A stretch of 64,000 nucleotides of DNA from Paenibacillus sp. LS1 (lineage in GTDB: Bacteria; Bacillota; Bacilli; Paenibacillales; Paenibacillaceae). Below the pieces are notes generated by a model. The model was not told the DNA's origin, did not search any database, and saw only the letters and a list, made by a program, of their open reading frames with translations. The stretch's first letter is position 1. Each line of letters begins with the position of its first letter. Position numbers and translations under genes: made by a program. The stretch is from contig NZ_JAPDOE010000012.1 of NCBI RefSeq assembly GCF_026013365.1, positions 101,330 to 165,329 on the forward strand. The letters run 5' to 3'. Positions 51,802 to 61,813 of this stretch are shown here, in pieces.

Positions 51802-54123
51802 TTACGAAAAGATGGATTCCGGTTTGCTTCGCGTGGTGCGTACCTCTACCACTTTTCCGGCACAACCATTGTCGCCCTTCGCCTGAAACGACACAGTTAT
51901 GCTGTCTTTTCCTGATGTAGCAATCTCAGGAATATCATAGATCACATAGAACACTTCGCCGATTTTGTTCATATGAATTCGCTGCTCTCCGATGACGGTT
52001 CCATCCACGGTAATGCTGAATTGTCTGTCGTATAATGTGCCTTCCCGTTCAAACGGGGAATGATCTCCGCCCCAATAGGCCACGCATAGGTAATTGGCTG
52101 CGGCTCGATCCACTGCCAGCTGATAACTGAAGTAAGCTCCACGGACGCCAAAAGCCTCTCGCCACATATGCAGCTTGTTACGGCCATCCGTGGTAGAACC
52201 ATTATGATGCTCCCCACGGCAATTGCTATCTAGTTGATGTCCAATCTCATCCTGCTGACCATCCGCTTGAACCCTATCGATCGTGATATCGTTCAACTCT
52301 TTCTCCAACGCATCACCTTCGTCGTTAAACGGCCAATACACCGTATAGAACTCATGATGCACATCATAGAACGGAATCAGCTTCACGGCTTCGCCGGTGG
52401 AAGTGACATCTTTGCTAAGTTCAAATGTTAACGTATCTGCATCCACAACCTTGATCCACTCTCGTACATCCTCCTGCTCCGTCCAGATCACAGGTACAGG
52501 TGCTGTCTTGGGATTCAGCGCTGTTTCGTCCACAATCGTATCCTCGGGAAGCCCCTCGCTCCCTAGAGCACCGGCAAGTACGATTGGCCCGTACAAGAAT
52601 GCCACCTTATGGGCATCATCTCTGGAGGTGTACTGGCGGAGTGACATCGGCAGTGTGATTGTGATGACATCGCCCGCTGTCCATGTGCGGTCGATGGAAA
52701 GATAGCCGGGTTCCATCCGTGTATACGGATGTTCCGTATCCCCGTTAACTGTTGCCGTCATTGGCTGTTGCAGCCATGAGGGCACACGTAATCTTAGATG
52801 AGCCGAGGCGTTGCCTCCGGTGATCGTCAGGGTCACCTTTTCCGAATAAGGAAAGTCAGTTTCAAGCTTCAGGGATATTCCCTGAGACGTCCAATCCAAT
52901 TGGGAAGCGATATACAGGTTGACGTACAGGTCCTGTTCATCCTCGAAATAGATGGCCTCGGCATATTTGCCCGGGTTCTCCATGCCTGATCCTGTGCAGC
53001 ACCACCAGGCGGTGTCGTGAGTACCGTAGATTTTGTAGTGGCCTTGCAGCGTTGACGCAAAATACGTCTTGTTCCCCGTATCCGGGTCCTGCGTGCCGAG
53101 GATGTGATTATAGATGGCGTTTTCATAATAGTCCATATAGGCGCTATCGGGATTCCAGGCGAAGAGTTGCTTCGTTAGATGTAACATGTTGTGGGTGCAA
53201 CAGCTCTCTCCTGTTTTGATGCCAAGACTCTCCATGCCCTTCGCTTCGTAATGCTCCGAAATACTCGTCGCACCAAATACGTAGGAACGATGATGCACCG
53301 TGGTGTTCCAGAAAAACTCTGCCGCTGTCCGATAACTCTCATGGGTATGGTCCTGATTGTAGATTTCGGCTGCACCGATCACTTTGGGAATCTGCGTATT
53401 GGCGTGTTTGCCTTGAAGATCGTCCTGCTTGTGCTCCAAGGGTCTCAGGATCAATTGATGGGTGAACTTGTTAGCGATCTCAAGATATAGGGCTTTGCCC
53501 GTGATCCCATACAAATGTGCAAATACTTCATTCATGCCCCCATGTTCACTTTGAAGCATCGTCTGCATCTGTTCTTTTGTCATCGGAAGCAAACCTTCTA
53601 CCGCCCAGTCTGCAAATCGAGTAACCACCTCAAGCGCCTGTCCGTTGCCAGTCAGTTTATAGGCGTCAATCAAGCCACGATAGATTTTGTGCACACTGTA
53701 CCAGGGAACCCAGTATTCACCGATGTTGAATCCACCGATATATTGGGCGCGGAATGCGATGTGGAACGCTTCTTCGGACAAACCGCCGATATACCCACTT
53801 CCCGTGGTCTGTTGGATTCTCGCCAGTTCGGTGACAGCATAATCCAGCGTTTCTTTTAACGTAATATTCCAGGTGGCCTGATACGTTACGGCCAGGGCAG
53901 ACAGATAATGTCCGAGGGAGTGCCCGCTGATGGTGCGTGCCTCCCACCCGGCATAACGTTCCTTTTTGACAGGTAAACCATGAGCTTCGAAGCACGGAGC
54001 CAGAAATCGATCGATATCCAGCGACAACAGATACCGTTCTCCAACCTCTTGTGATGTTTGGAACACACCATTTAGCAAATCTACATGCTCCGGTCCCAGA
54101 AATCCTTTTTTCGTATCAATCAT
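51802..54123 (-). CDS. GH127 beta-L-arabinofuranosidase
   Basis: A 773-residue intracellular glycoside hydrolase of family GH127. It has the (alpha/alpha)6 barrel with the zinc site of HypBA1-type enzymes: Glu and Cys in GESCCTHNML near 306, then the WWCCTGSGMENPGKYAEAIY segment near 370 that supplies the nucleophile cysteine and the second zinc cysteine. Two beta-sandwich domains follow. Related enzymes release L-arabinofuranose from plant cell-wall oligosaccharides. I chose the ATG 8 bp after GGAG; the GTG three codons earlier lies in that site. It is divergent from an AraC regulator, which probably controls it. The MITE copy 2 lies 26 bp upstream. Confidence 0.9.
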   Translation of the reverse strand: MIDTKKGFLGPEHVDLLNGVFQTSQEVGERYLLSLDIDRFLAPCFEAHGLPVKKERYAGWEARTISGHSLGHYLSALAVTYQATWNITLKETLDYAVTELARIQQTTGSGYIGGLSEEAFHIAFRAQYIGGFNIGEYWVPWYSVHKIYRGLIDAYKLTGNGQALEVVTRFADWAVEGLLPMTKEQMQTMLQSEHGGMNEVFAHLYGITGKALYLEIANKFTHQLILRPLEHKQDDLQGKHANTQIPKVIGAAEIYNQDHTHESYRTAAEFFWNTTVHHRSYVFGATSISEHYEAKGMESLGIKTGESCCTHNMLHLTKQLFAWNPDSAYMDYYENAIYNHILGTQDPDTGNKTYFASTLQGHYKIYGTHDTAWWCCTGSGMENPGKYAEAIYFEDEQDLYVNLYIASQLDWTSQGISLKLETDFPYSEKVTLTITGGNASAHLRLRVPSWLQQPMTATVNGDTEHPYTRMEPGYLSIDRTWTAGDVITITLPMSLRQYTSRDDAHKVAFLYGPIVLAGALGSEGLPEDTIVDETALNPKTAPVPVIWTEQEDVREWIKVVDADTLTFELSKDVTSTGEAVKLIPFYDVHHEFYTVYWPFNDEGDALEKELNDITIDRVQADGQQDEIGHQLDSNCRGEHHNGSTTDGRNKLHMWREAFGVRGAYFSYQLAVDRAAANYLCVAYWGGDHSPFEREGTLYDRQFSITVDGTVIGEQRIHMNKIGEVFYVIYDIPEIATSGKDSITVSFQAKGDNGCAGKVVEVRTTRSKPESIFS

Positions 54124-54149
54124 TACACTCACTCCTTCTCGGGATGTAA

Positions 54150-54340
54150 TATATAAGTTGAACTAAAGATTATTTACACTGACACTACGATGACAGAATA
54201 ACCTTCCAATCGCTGTTATCCCCAGATTTTTTGAATCCTTTTCCGAAGGGGAAAATCCGGGGATAAAGGCGAACGCTCCGCTTTTTCAGGTTTTTTCTGT
54301 CCTCTCCGTTATCATGTAAATGATTAGTTCAACTTATATA
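54150..54340. mobile_element. MITE-like element, copy 2, in the GH127 leader
   Basis: A 191-bp element with 17-bp perfect terminal inverted repeats (TATATAAGTTGAACTAA with its complement at 54324-54340). It aligns with the element at 36021-36243 over its left half (including the AGCGATTGG-type segment on the minus strand) and right end, and has the same internal hairpin (54218-54264). Flanking bases (TGTAA and GATAT) do not repeat, so the target duplication is lost or never existed. It lies in the GH127 leader in the same orientation as copy 1 relative to its gene. Confidence 0.8.
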
Positions 54341-54494
54341 GATATCCATTCATTCTTGAGGGGTAAAATCCGTTTTATTAGCTACATGACTAATACTCAT
54401 CAATCCATTTTAAAGCTTGAATATCCTCATATTATCAAATAAAATACAATTACATCAGACTCATAATCCAAGAAAAGGTGGATAAATCCGTCCT

Positions 54495-55259
54495 ATGCAA
54501 AAGCCACTGGAACATTACCTGTGCGGCAAGTTCATATCCGCAGGCAACTGGAGCCACATGAGACGCAGCATGCCTGTTCACGAGATTATTTTGATGCTGG
54601 AAGGTGAGATGTACATCGCGGAAGACGAGGAACAATATGTGGTTCGTGCCAACGATTTGTTGTTTCTGCGTGCTGGTCACACCCACTATGGCTACCGGAT
54701 TAGTGACGCCCCCGTCAGCTTTTACTGGGTTCACTATGATGCCGTGCAGGCAGAATTCAGTCGCTTTAGGACACATGCCACCATTCAGGTGCCTTCCATG
54801 GCCAATCAGTTATTCAAGCAGTTGCTGCACGTGTCATCCTTCTCACCAGAGGAAGCCGACGCTGCTTTGTTGCTATTGTTCAAGGAGCTGGAGCGCAATA
54901 TAGAGACGGATTATCGCCCGCATAATGCGATTGTGGACCATATCTGCAAGTGGGTCGATATTCATCTGCATACAAACATCACGGTGAGTCAGATTGCAGA
55001 AAATTTTAATTTTAACAAAGACTATATCTCCAAAATGGTGAAACGTGAGAAAGGTACCGGACTCAAAACCTATATCCTCACAGAACGAATTCGCCGGGCG
55101 AAACAGTTGTTGCTGAACACCAATGCCAGTGTAAAAGAAATTGCCGGACAGTGCGGCTTCACCGACTACAAGCTGTTCCTGCGCATGTTCAAGCAATACG
55201 AAGGCAATACGCCAACCGAATATCGCAATCATCTGTATTCCACACAGCTCAATCGCTAA
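54495..55259 (+). CDS. AraC family transcriptional regulator
   Basis: A 254-residue regulator with an N-terminal cupin-like sensor (VHEIILMLEGEMYIAEDE near 28, HTHYGYRI near 71) and a C-terminal double HTH (ITVSQIAENFNFNKDYISKM near 160-179, ASVKEIAGQCGFTDYKLFLR near 211-230). It is divergently transcribed from the GH127 gene and is the natural candidate activator for arabinoside use. A typical binding site could not be identified because the MITE occupies the gap. Confidence 0.9.
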   Translation: MQKPLEHYLCGKFISAGNWSHMRRSMPVHEIILMLEGEMYIAEDEEQYVVRANDLLFLRAGHTHYGYRISDAPVSFYWVHYDAVQAEFSRFRTHATIQVPSMANQLFKQLLHVSSFSPEEADAALLLLFKELERNIETDYRPHNAIVDHICKWVDIHLHTNITVSQIAENFNFNKDYISKMVKREKGTGLKTYILTERIRRAKQLLLNTNASVKEIAGQCGFTDYKLFLRMFKQYEGNTPTEYRNHLYSTQLNR

Positions 55260-55388
55260 TGTGCTTTGATCTATAGAAATGACTGAGTTAACTATAGAAA
55301 ATTTGAATGAATCGAATTGAATTCGTTATGGTAAAATGCAAGAAAACTCTATTTCACACTTAACCTATAAGAGAAGAGGAAATAAAAG

Positions 55389-55901
55389 ATGACAACGGCT
55401 GCTGTTACGATTCATCCTGCCACAGAAACAGACCATCCAGAGATTGTAGATATTCTTGTTGCAAGTTACGCCGAGTATCGAGAGACATTTGAACAAAATG
55501 AACGCTGGGAGGCCTACCTAAAAGACATTCGAGAGTCTGTGGTTAATCCGTACCTGACACAATTATGGATCGCCAAGATTGATGATCAGATTGTCGGTAC
55601 AGTTCAATTATTCGAAACAGCGCACAAGGCATATCCAAACTTTGAATTGCCGATCGATTATCCGTTTATTCGCTTGTTGGGTGTCGATCCAAAATGGAGA
55701 GGCCACGGGATCGCCAGAGAATTGCTCCAGCAATGCGTGGAATCTGCCAAAGAGATGGGCAAAAATACGGTGTATTTATATACGGGTGGTCAGATGGTCA
55801 ACGCCATCCGTTTGTATGAGCGTTTTGGATTTACAGAGGATGAGGAATTCAGCTCCGTAAGTAGCGGGGGCAAGGCGATCTGTTACCGTTATGATTCCTA
55901 G
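55389..55901 (+). CDS. GNAT family N-acetyltransferase
   Basis: A 170-residue acetyltransferase with the acetyl-CoA loop LGVDPKWRGHGIARELLQQC (about 97-116) and the late YLYTGGQMVNAIRLYERFGF (near 135-154). It is preceded by AAGAGAAGAGG and followed by a strong terminator. The substrate amine is unknown. Confidence 0.88.
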   Translation: MTTAAVTIHPATETDHPEIVDILVASYAEYRETFEQNERWEAYLKDIRESVVNPYLTQLWIAKIDDQIVGTVQLFETAHKAYPNFELPIDYPFIRLLGVDPKWRGHGIARELLQQCVESAKEMGKNTVYLYTGGQMVNAIRLYERFGFTEDEEFSSVSSGGKAICYRYDS

Positions 55902-55947
55902 TGGAGGGTAACAGTAACCCACGGTCAGCGAGCTGAGAATGAAACGT

Positions 55948-55983
55948 AAAAAAGACCGTTCATCATGATGAACGGTCTTTTTT
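55948..55983. terminator. Perfect palindromic bidirectional terminator
   Basis: A 36-bp perfect palindrome (AAAAAAGACCGTTCATCA and its complement). It lies 47 bp after the GNAT stop and 52 bp before the convergent dehydrogenase stop. Confidence 0.92.
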
Positions 55984-56035
55984 ACTATGATAAATGATCA
56001 ATCAGCATTTGAAATGATACTTCGCTATTGATTTT

Positions 56036-57079
56036 TTACCCGCCAATTTCGACCAAAATCTTCGCATGGCTCTTGTCGCTCATCAACAGCTCAAGTCCTT
56101 CCTGTACGATATCGTCCAGTTTGATTTTCTTGGTGATGACCTGTTTCACATCGAGAGATCCTTCCGCAATCAATGAGATTACTTCTGGGAAAATGTGACG
56201 ATATGCCAGGGTTGCTGTCAGATTCGCTTCTTTGACCAGAAGATCGAAGAAGTTCACTTGAAGCGGATTCGGAATCGCTGCGATGACAACGACTTCTCCA
56301 CCTTTTTTGACAACCGCAATAGCGCTGTCCATCGTTGGCTGCACACCAGCTGCTTCATAGGCCACATCGATGCCACCCGATTGTTGCAAAATCACTTCGG
56401 TTGCATTGACTTTGGCACTGTTCACTGGAATGGCTCCCAGCTTGGCTGCCAGATCGAGACGTTCCTCAAATACATCAACTGCATAGATTTCAGAAGCTCC
56501 TGCCGCTTTGGCAGACAGTATGGTCAATAGTCCAATTGGACCTGCTCCGTATACCGCTACCTTGTTCCCCACTTTCAGCTTGCTGTGACGAACCGCGTGA
56601 AAGGCTACTGCTGTAGGCTCTACGAGCGCTCCTTCTTCGAAAGATACGTTATCCGGTATGGGATGAACCATGTATGCTTCAACAACAACATACTCTGCAA
56701 AGCCACCATCACCATTCAGTCCAACGAATCCAAATTGAGTACATTGGTTGTAACGACCCTGGATACAGTACTCACATTTTCCACAATGGTACAACGGCTC
56801 CACCACAACACGGTCACCTACACTGATACCGCTTACATCACTCCCCAATTCACTCACGGTTCCTGCAAATTCATGACCCAGCGTCAACGGTGCTTTTTGT
56901 CCTGAGAGCGGATGATTCTCGCCTTCTTGAATCCCCACACCATGATGATAAGCATGCAAGTCACTGCCGCAGATACCCGCATATTCCACTTTGATTTTGA
57001 CCTGACCCGCTTGAGCGACCGGAACCTCCCGCTCTTCTACACGAACGTCTTTATGGGCGTACCATACTGCTGCTTTCAT
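56036..57079 (-). CDS. bdhA: Zinc-containing alcohol dehydrogenase, 2,3-butanediol type
   Basis: A 347-residue medium-chain dehydrogenase with catalytic-zinc GHEFAG near 68-73, structural-zinc cysteines in CGKCEYCIQGRYNQC (near 93-107) and the Rossmann GAGPIGLLT near 178. The Asp in VYAVDVFEERL marks NAD preference. It resembles (R,R)-2,3-butanediol dehydrogenases; sorbitol dehydrogenase activity is possible. The start is the ATG 9 bp after AAGGGG. It is divergent from a LysR regulator over a perfect palindrome. Confidence 0.85.
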   Translation of the reverse strand: MKAAVWYAHKDVRVEEREVPVAQAGQVKIKVEYAGICGSDLHAYHHGVGIQEGENHPLSGQKAPLTLGHEFAGTVSELGSDVSGISVGDRVVVEPLYHCGKCEYCIQGRYNQCTQFGFVGLNGDGGFAEYVVVEAYMVHPIPDNVSFEEGALVEPTAVAFHAVRHSKLKVGNKVAVYGAGPIGLLTILSAKAAGASEIYAVDVFEERLDLAAKLGAIPVNSAKVNATEVILQQSGGIDVAYEAAGVQPTMDSAIAVVKKGGEVVVIAAIPNPLQVNFFDLLVKEANLTATLAYRHIFPEVISLIAEGSLDVKQVITKKIKLDDIVQEGLELLMSDKSHAKILVEIGG

Positions 57080-57149
57080 GAAGCTCATCCCCTTTATATG
57101 ATTGTCTATATATTATATCTCTGTTCATGTATTATTCATATTTATAGAT

Positions 57150-57167
57150 ACTAATGTTAACATTAGT
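57150..57167. promoter_or_regulatory. LysR-type operator palindrome
   Basis: ACTAATGTTAACATTAGT is an 18-bp perfect palindrome containing a T-N11-A LysR core, between the divergent dehydrogenase and LysR genes. It lies 71 bp from the dehydrogenase ATG and 29 bp upstream of the LysR ATG. Confidence 0.7.
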
Positions 57168-57195
57168 TATATTAATGCTAAACGGAGATGAAATC

Positions 57196-58107
57196 ATGAA
57201 TCTGGAACAGCTCGAATATGTCGTTGAAATTGCGAAGACGCAATCATTCTCCGCCGCCTCGGAGCATCTACATGTCACACAATCGGCAATTAGCCAATCG
57301 GTTCACCGTTTGGAGAAAGAACTGGGCTTGATCCTGTTTGAACGCTCGCGGCAGGGAACTCATCCCACGCCCGAAGGCAAACAATTCATTGCCAAGGCAC
57401 TGGACATTTTACAGCGGATTGATGAATTGAAATCCCTGAACGCAGAAGCCTCCTCTCTTACGGGAGAGCTTCATGTGGCTACTTTTCCAAGTGTCATGCC
57501 CTATCTTGTTCAATCTGCTGCGGATATGAAGCATGAGCACCCCCAACTCAACATCTCCATTGAAGAGAAAGGGTCCATGGAAATTATCGAGGATATTCGC
57601 AACAACAAAACCCATCTGGGCTTTATCGCGATCTATGCCAAACAATTGCGGGAATTCGATGGACTTCACTTCAGTCCCATGTACTCGGGCAAGCTGGTCG
57701 TCGGTACGCATCACCTGTCTGAACTTGCCAAGTACAGCCGTGTTACACCGAATCAATTAAAAGAACACAAGCTGGCACTCTATCGAGACGGTTTCATCGA
57801 AGACTTTATCCAGGAATTCACCTATGATCACGGACCTCTGTCCATTCTGTTCAAAACAAATAATTCAGAAGCCATCAATATGGTATTAAGAAACGATATT
57901 GCCGCCACGATTGGTCATGACTTTTCCTTTCACCAAAATCAATTATGGAAAGAAAGTCTGGTGAAGATGGTTGAGATCGCTGGAATTGATCAACCGAAAA
58001 TGCAAATCGGCTTCGTGCAGACAGAATCCAAGGAGTGCGCCGTTGCCGCAGAACGATTTGCCCGACGCTTCAGACAGGCAATTGAGCTGGATCATTTAAT
58101 GGTATGA
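57196..58107 (+). CDS. LysR family transcriptional regulator
   Basis: A 303-residue regulator with N-terminal HTH (FSAASEHLHVTQSAISQSVH near 17-36, then ELGLILFERSRQGTHPTPEG) and a two-lobe effector domain. I chose the ATG after CGGAGATG that gives MNLEQLEYV; an upstream in-frame frame to 57154 runs through the palindrome. It probably controls the divergent dehydrogenase and itself. The effector is unknown. Confidence 0.9.
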   Translation: MNLEQLEYVVEIAKTQSFSAASEHLHVTQSAISQSVHRLEKELGLILFERSRQGTHPTPEGKQFIAKALDILQRIDELKSLNAEASSLTGELHVATFPSVMPYLVQSAADMKHEHPQLNISIEEKGSMEIIEDIRNNKTHLGFIAIYAKQLREFDGLHFSPMYSGKLVVGTHHLSELAKYSRVTPNQLKEHKLALYRDGFIEDFIQEFTYDHGPLSILFKTNNSEAINMVLRNDIAATIGHDFSFHQNQLWKESLVKMVEIAGIDQPKMQIGFVQTESKECAVAAERFARRFRQAIELDHLMV

Positions 58108-58113
58108 ACGCAC

Positions 58114-58186
58114 AAAAAAAGTGCTCCACCCTTTGAAGGAAGTTTGGGATGAACACCAACTCCTCTAAGAGCGGAACACTTTTTTT
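58114..58186. terminator. Bidirectional terminator after LysR
   Basis: AAAAAAAGTG (58114-58123) pairs with CACTTTTTTT (58177-58186) around a 53-nt partially paired interior. It starts 6 bp after the LysR stop and also faces the chemoreceptor stop. Confidence 0.75.
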
Positions 58187-58271
58187 GCTTTGTATGGTTA
58201 CACTGGTTACGCAACAAACCAGACTCTTTTCTAACTATCGCTTGCTTTACTATTACTACATTTTACTCAAG

Positions 58272-60026
58272 TTATACTTTCACTTTTCGCACGGCTTCGC
58301 TCATCTCGTTGGTCTGCTGCTCCAGCATCGTGGAGGTCTGCGCTACCCTGTTGAACATGGACGATTGTTCACGCATCAAGCGATAGATTTCATCCGAATG
58401 ATCTGACACCCCGGCTGAAATCTGGGAGATCGTATTGACCGAGGCTGCGGCCTCTTCCGATCCTGCCGAGATTTCCTCTGCCGCCGCGGAAACTTCCTGA
58501 ATGCGACGGGTCACCAGTTGGAACGCATCAACCACATGGGCAAATGCTTGTTCGGCGTCTGCGGTAATCGTAACACCTTGCCCAATCTCCGTTGCGGTAA
58601 CGCCCATCCGTGAGCCGATCTGCTGTGATTCTTGTTGAATGCGAAGCAGCAGATTCGAGATCAGTTCCATGGATGTGCTTGAGGCCTCAGCAAGCTTCCG
58701 AACTTCGTCCGCCACAACGGCAAAACCTTTGCCATGTTTTCCTGCATGCGCTGCCTCAATGGATGCATTAAGCGCAAGCAGCTTCGTCTGACTCGCAAAA
58801 TCACGAACCGTGTGTAGCGCACCACCTATTTCCTCGGAGTAGTTGTTCAGCACCTGAACCATCACTACAACTTCACCTGAGACATTCGAGATGCTCTCCA
58901 TCTGTGTTTTCATCAGTGACATGCTCTGTTTACCCGACTCCGCCGTAGCAAGCGCACTTGTTGCCGCATCCGATACCACCATCGAGGATTCGGATATATC
59001 CGTTATGCCTTTTGCGATCTCTTCCATCGCATGCGCGCTATCGCTCGCACCCTGCTTCTGCGTATGTGCACCCTGTCTAATCTGTTCGACAGACTGATCA
59101 ACCGTCTTGCTCATCTCAAGCATCTCTTCGGTACTGCGATTAAATTCCTTGGTTGATTCCGATAAAATATCTGTGGTTACTGCTACCCCTTCAACCATGT
59201 TACTTACAATTTTATTCAAGTTTCCGGACATATGTATCATCGCTTGGTATGTGGTTCCAATCTCATCTTCGCTCCGCAAACGATACGACGTCAAAATTTG
59301 ATTCGCTTCTGCAAGCTCACCCTGTGCCATTTTTTCCACACTCGCCTTCAGCGGTTGAAGTGGTCGCAGTCCCCTTACGATAAACCACATGACAACAGCA
59401 ATGCCTATAAGTGTAATTAGTAACAATAAGGCATAGAAGGGAATACTCGATTTCATTATATCTGACTCAATACTTCCGATCACCGATACCGCCGTATCAA
59501 TACCAATCACACCTGTTACAGCCCCATTACTATCCAGCATCGGAGCGTAAGAGGAAATATAGTCGCCGTACTCCTCATTGTTAATAATCGAAGAACTGGC
59601 TGTTTGCCCCTGCAACAGCTTCTGAATAGCATCCTGTGGCACATCCGTTACTTCATTAATCGGTGAGGCTTTATCTGCATCCTTCATGCCGTCCACCATA
59701 ATAAGTGGCGTACCTTTGTCATCTATTTTGACGAAATACACATACATTGCACCAATACTTACGCGAAAGTCATCCAGTTCATCACGAATCTTCAAGAATT
59801 CGTCATTCTCCTTGGGGTCCTTGGCAAACTCGACATAAGATGCGGTATCCAGCTGATTCACATAACTCTGAGCAATCTGGATATTGTAACTCGAAATGGC
59901 CTCCTGCGCAGCTAGCTTCATATTGGCCACCTGTAACAGCATGCTTCCAACGGCGATAATCGTAATGACCAGTGTAACTACTGCAACAATGCGTACAACC
60001 AAACGTTTTCTAAAAAAACCGATCAT
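58272..60026 (-). CDS. Methyl-accepting chemotaxis protein
   Basis: A 584-residue receptor with a first transmembrane helix (about 10-32), an extracytoplasmic dCache-like sensory region (about 33-190), a second helix (about 193-214) and a HAMP domain (about 215-268, ending near the DEIGTTYQAM motif). The long signalling coiled coil carries the highly conserved tip LLALNASIEAAHAGKHGKGF near 418 and the VVADEVRKLAE sequence. It binds an unknown ligand and controls CheA. ATG follows AGGAGCGG. It is monocistronic. Confidence 0.93.
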   Translation of the reverse strand: MIGFFRKRLVVRIVAVVTLVITIIAVGSMLLQVANMKLAAQEAISSYNIQIAQSYVNQLDTASYVEFAKDPKENDEFLKIRDELDDFRVSIGAMYVYFVKIDDKGTPLIMVDGMKDADKASPINEVTDVPQDAIQKLLQGQTASSSIINNEEYGDYISSYAPMLDSNGAVTGVIGIDTAVSVIGSIESDIMKSSIPFYALLLLITLIGIAVVMWFIVRGLRPLQPLKASVEKMAQGELAEANQILTSYRLRSEDEIGTTYQAMIHMSGNLNKIVSNMVEGVAVTTDILSESTKEFNRSTEEMLEMSKTVDQSVEQIRQGAHTQKQGASDSAHAMEEIAKGITDISESSMVVSDAATSALATAESGKQSMSLMKTQMESISNVSGEVVVMVQVLNNYSEEIGGALHTVRDFASQTKLLALNASIEAAHAGKHGKGFAVVADEVRKLAEASSTSMELISNLLLRIQQESQQIGSRMGVTATEIGQGVTITADAEQAFAHVVDAFQLVTRRIQEVSAAAEEISAGSEEAAASVNTISQISAGVSDHSDEIYRLMREQSSMFNRVAQTSTMLEQQTNEMSEAVRKVKV

Positions 60027-60265
60027 CCGCTCCTCTTCCTCTCCCGTGAACCCAAGCCTTTTTGACTAGGCGTTACCCAAAAAACGCATGCTTGAAGCAC
60101 TAAGTATGGGAAAATAGTAAACGAATATGTCGATTTAGGCAAGAAAATATTGGGTTTACATAAAAACGCTATCATGGCTGTGGTAGCTTTGTTCATTAGA
60201 GTTGCATTTAGGCTTAATTTCTTAGGATTTGTTTACGTTCCTTGCAGCGAAAAAATGATAGAAAA

Positions 60266-60304
60266 AAACACCCCGACGCGAGCGCCGAGATGTTGTGGTG
60301 TTTT
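60266..60304 (-). terminator. Terminator of the amino-acid permease gene
   Basis: An AAACACC / GGTGTTT stem with an additional inner CGGCGC..GCGTCG pairing is followed on the minus strand by a T run (TTTTTTTC), about 20 bp past the permease stop. Confidence 0.78.
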
Positions 60305-60323
60305 ACATGTGAATGTCACAATA

Positions 60324-61676
60324 CTAAACTGTTCGTCCATTTGTCTTCCTGAATCGAATCAGGGACCAGATCATCAGCAACGCGAGTACGGCAAGACAGA
60401 TACTAATACTGAACCGATTACCTTCATCGAATACAAACATCACCGCAATCACACTAAGACATAATACAACGACTCCGGTAATGTAAGGGAATCCCCAAAC
60501 TTTGAAGGTCGGTTGCACCGGATATTTCTTCCGCAGTTTCAACTGCGATGAGGCAATACAGATCCACACAAGAATTACCACAAACCCAGGCACTGCGAGC
60601 AATACGCGGAACAGTTGATCCTGCGCGAACAGGCCAAGCAAGGAACCTCCAAGCAGGACGACCGAGCACACCAGAAGTGTGTTAACTGGGCTGCCGTTGC
60701 GATTTGTCTGTGACAATGCCTTTGGAGCTTCCCCGCCCACTGCCATGGAGTGCATCATCCGGGATGCACCGTAGATCCCTGAATTCGCAGCAGATAGAAC
60801 CGCCGTCACCAAAATAAAGTTCATAATGTGTGCCGCTCCCGGCAGTCCCGTAGATGCGAGTACCTGTACAAACGGACTGCTCTCCGGCCCGATCTCATTC
60901 CAGGGGATGAGTCCACAGATGATGAGAATCGGCAAGGTGAAGAACAGAATAATTCTGAGCATGAAATTGCCCACAATCTTAGGCATAACCTTTTCTGCAT
61001 TTTCCGTCTCGGTCAGGGTCAGACCAATCAACTCCGATCCCCCATAGGAGAACATGACCACAAGCAGTGCCGAGAAGATCGAAGACCATCCGTTCGGGAA
61101 GAACCCACCTGCTTGCGTGTAATTTTGTAGATAAGGGGTGTTATCACTTGGAATAATGCCAAAGATCAATCCTGCGCCCAGGAAGATAAAAATAATGATC
61201 ATGGCAATTTTGATCCCAGCTAGCCAAAACTCAAATTCCCCGAACACACCCACACTGAGCAGATTAACCAGTATAATGAACGCCGCACAAGCCAGACTCA
61301 GCATCCACAGCGGTACTTCACTGAACCAATACTGCAAAAAGCTCCCGGCGGCAATCACCTCAATGACACACACCGATAACCATAGAAAGCAGTACATCCA
61401 TCCCATAACAAAGGAAACTCTGCTACCGAATGCTTCCTGCACGAAGTCTTTCATATTTTTGTTCTTGTACACCGTAGCCATTTCCGCCATCGCGGCCATA
61501 ACGACCAGCAGCAATAATCCGGCAAAAATGTACGTGACGATCACGCCCGGACCAGCGAGTCCAATCGTCTCTGCACTGCCTTTGAAAATTCCGGTCCCTA
61601 TGACACCACCCATAGCCATAAAACTGATGTGTCTTGGTTTAAGCTTCTTCTGTAGTGTTCCTTCTGTCTGAGCCAA
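60324..61676 (-). CDS. APC family amino acid permease
   Basis: A 450-residue transporter with about 12 transmembrane helices. The APC signature region is SFMAMGGVIGTGIFKGSAET near 18-37, and the consensus segment FSYGGSELIGLTLTETENAE near 221-240 matches the amino-acid-permease (AAT) family. It imports an amino acid in symport with protons; which one cannot be said. It is monocistronic. Confidence 0.88.
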   Translation of the reverse strand: MAQTEGTLQKKLKPRHISFMAMGGVIGTGIFKGSAETIGLAGPGVIVTYIFAGLLLLVVMAAMAEMATVYKNKNMKDFVQEAFGSRVSFVMGWMYCFLWLSVCVIEVIAAGSFLQYWFSEVPLWMLSLACAAFIILVNLLSVGVFGEFEFWLAGIKIAMIIIFIFLGAGLIFGIIPSDNTPYLQNYTQAGGFFPNGWSSIFSALLVVMFSYGGSELIGLTLTETENAEKVMPKIVGNFMLRIILFFTLPILIICGLIPWNEIGPESSPFVQVLASTGLPGAAHIMNFILVTAVLSAANSGIYGASRMMHSMAVGGEAPKALSQTNRNGSPVNTLLVCSVVLLGGSLLGLFAQDQLFRVLLAVPGFVVILVWICIASSQLKLRKKYPVQPTFKVWGFPYITGVVVLCLSVIAVMFVFDEGNRFSISICLAVLALLMIWSLIRFRKTNGRTV

Positions 61677-61813
61677 TTCAAGTCCTCCTGATGTAAAAAA
61701 CGTCTGTAATGCTGTCTTGTTTCATAGACATAATGTCCAGTATACCCTATTGTCCATCAATCAGCCCAGAAGTTCCTTATGGCCAATTCATCCCAAACGT
61801 ATAGGGACACAAC

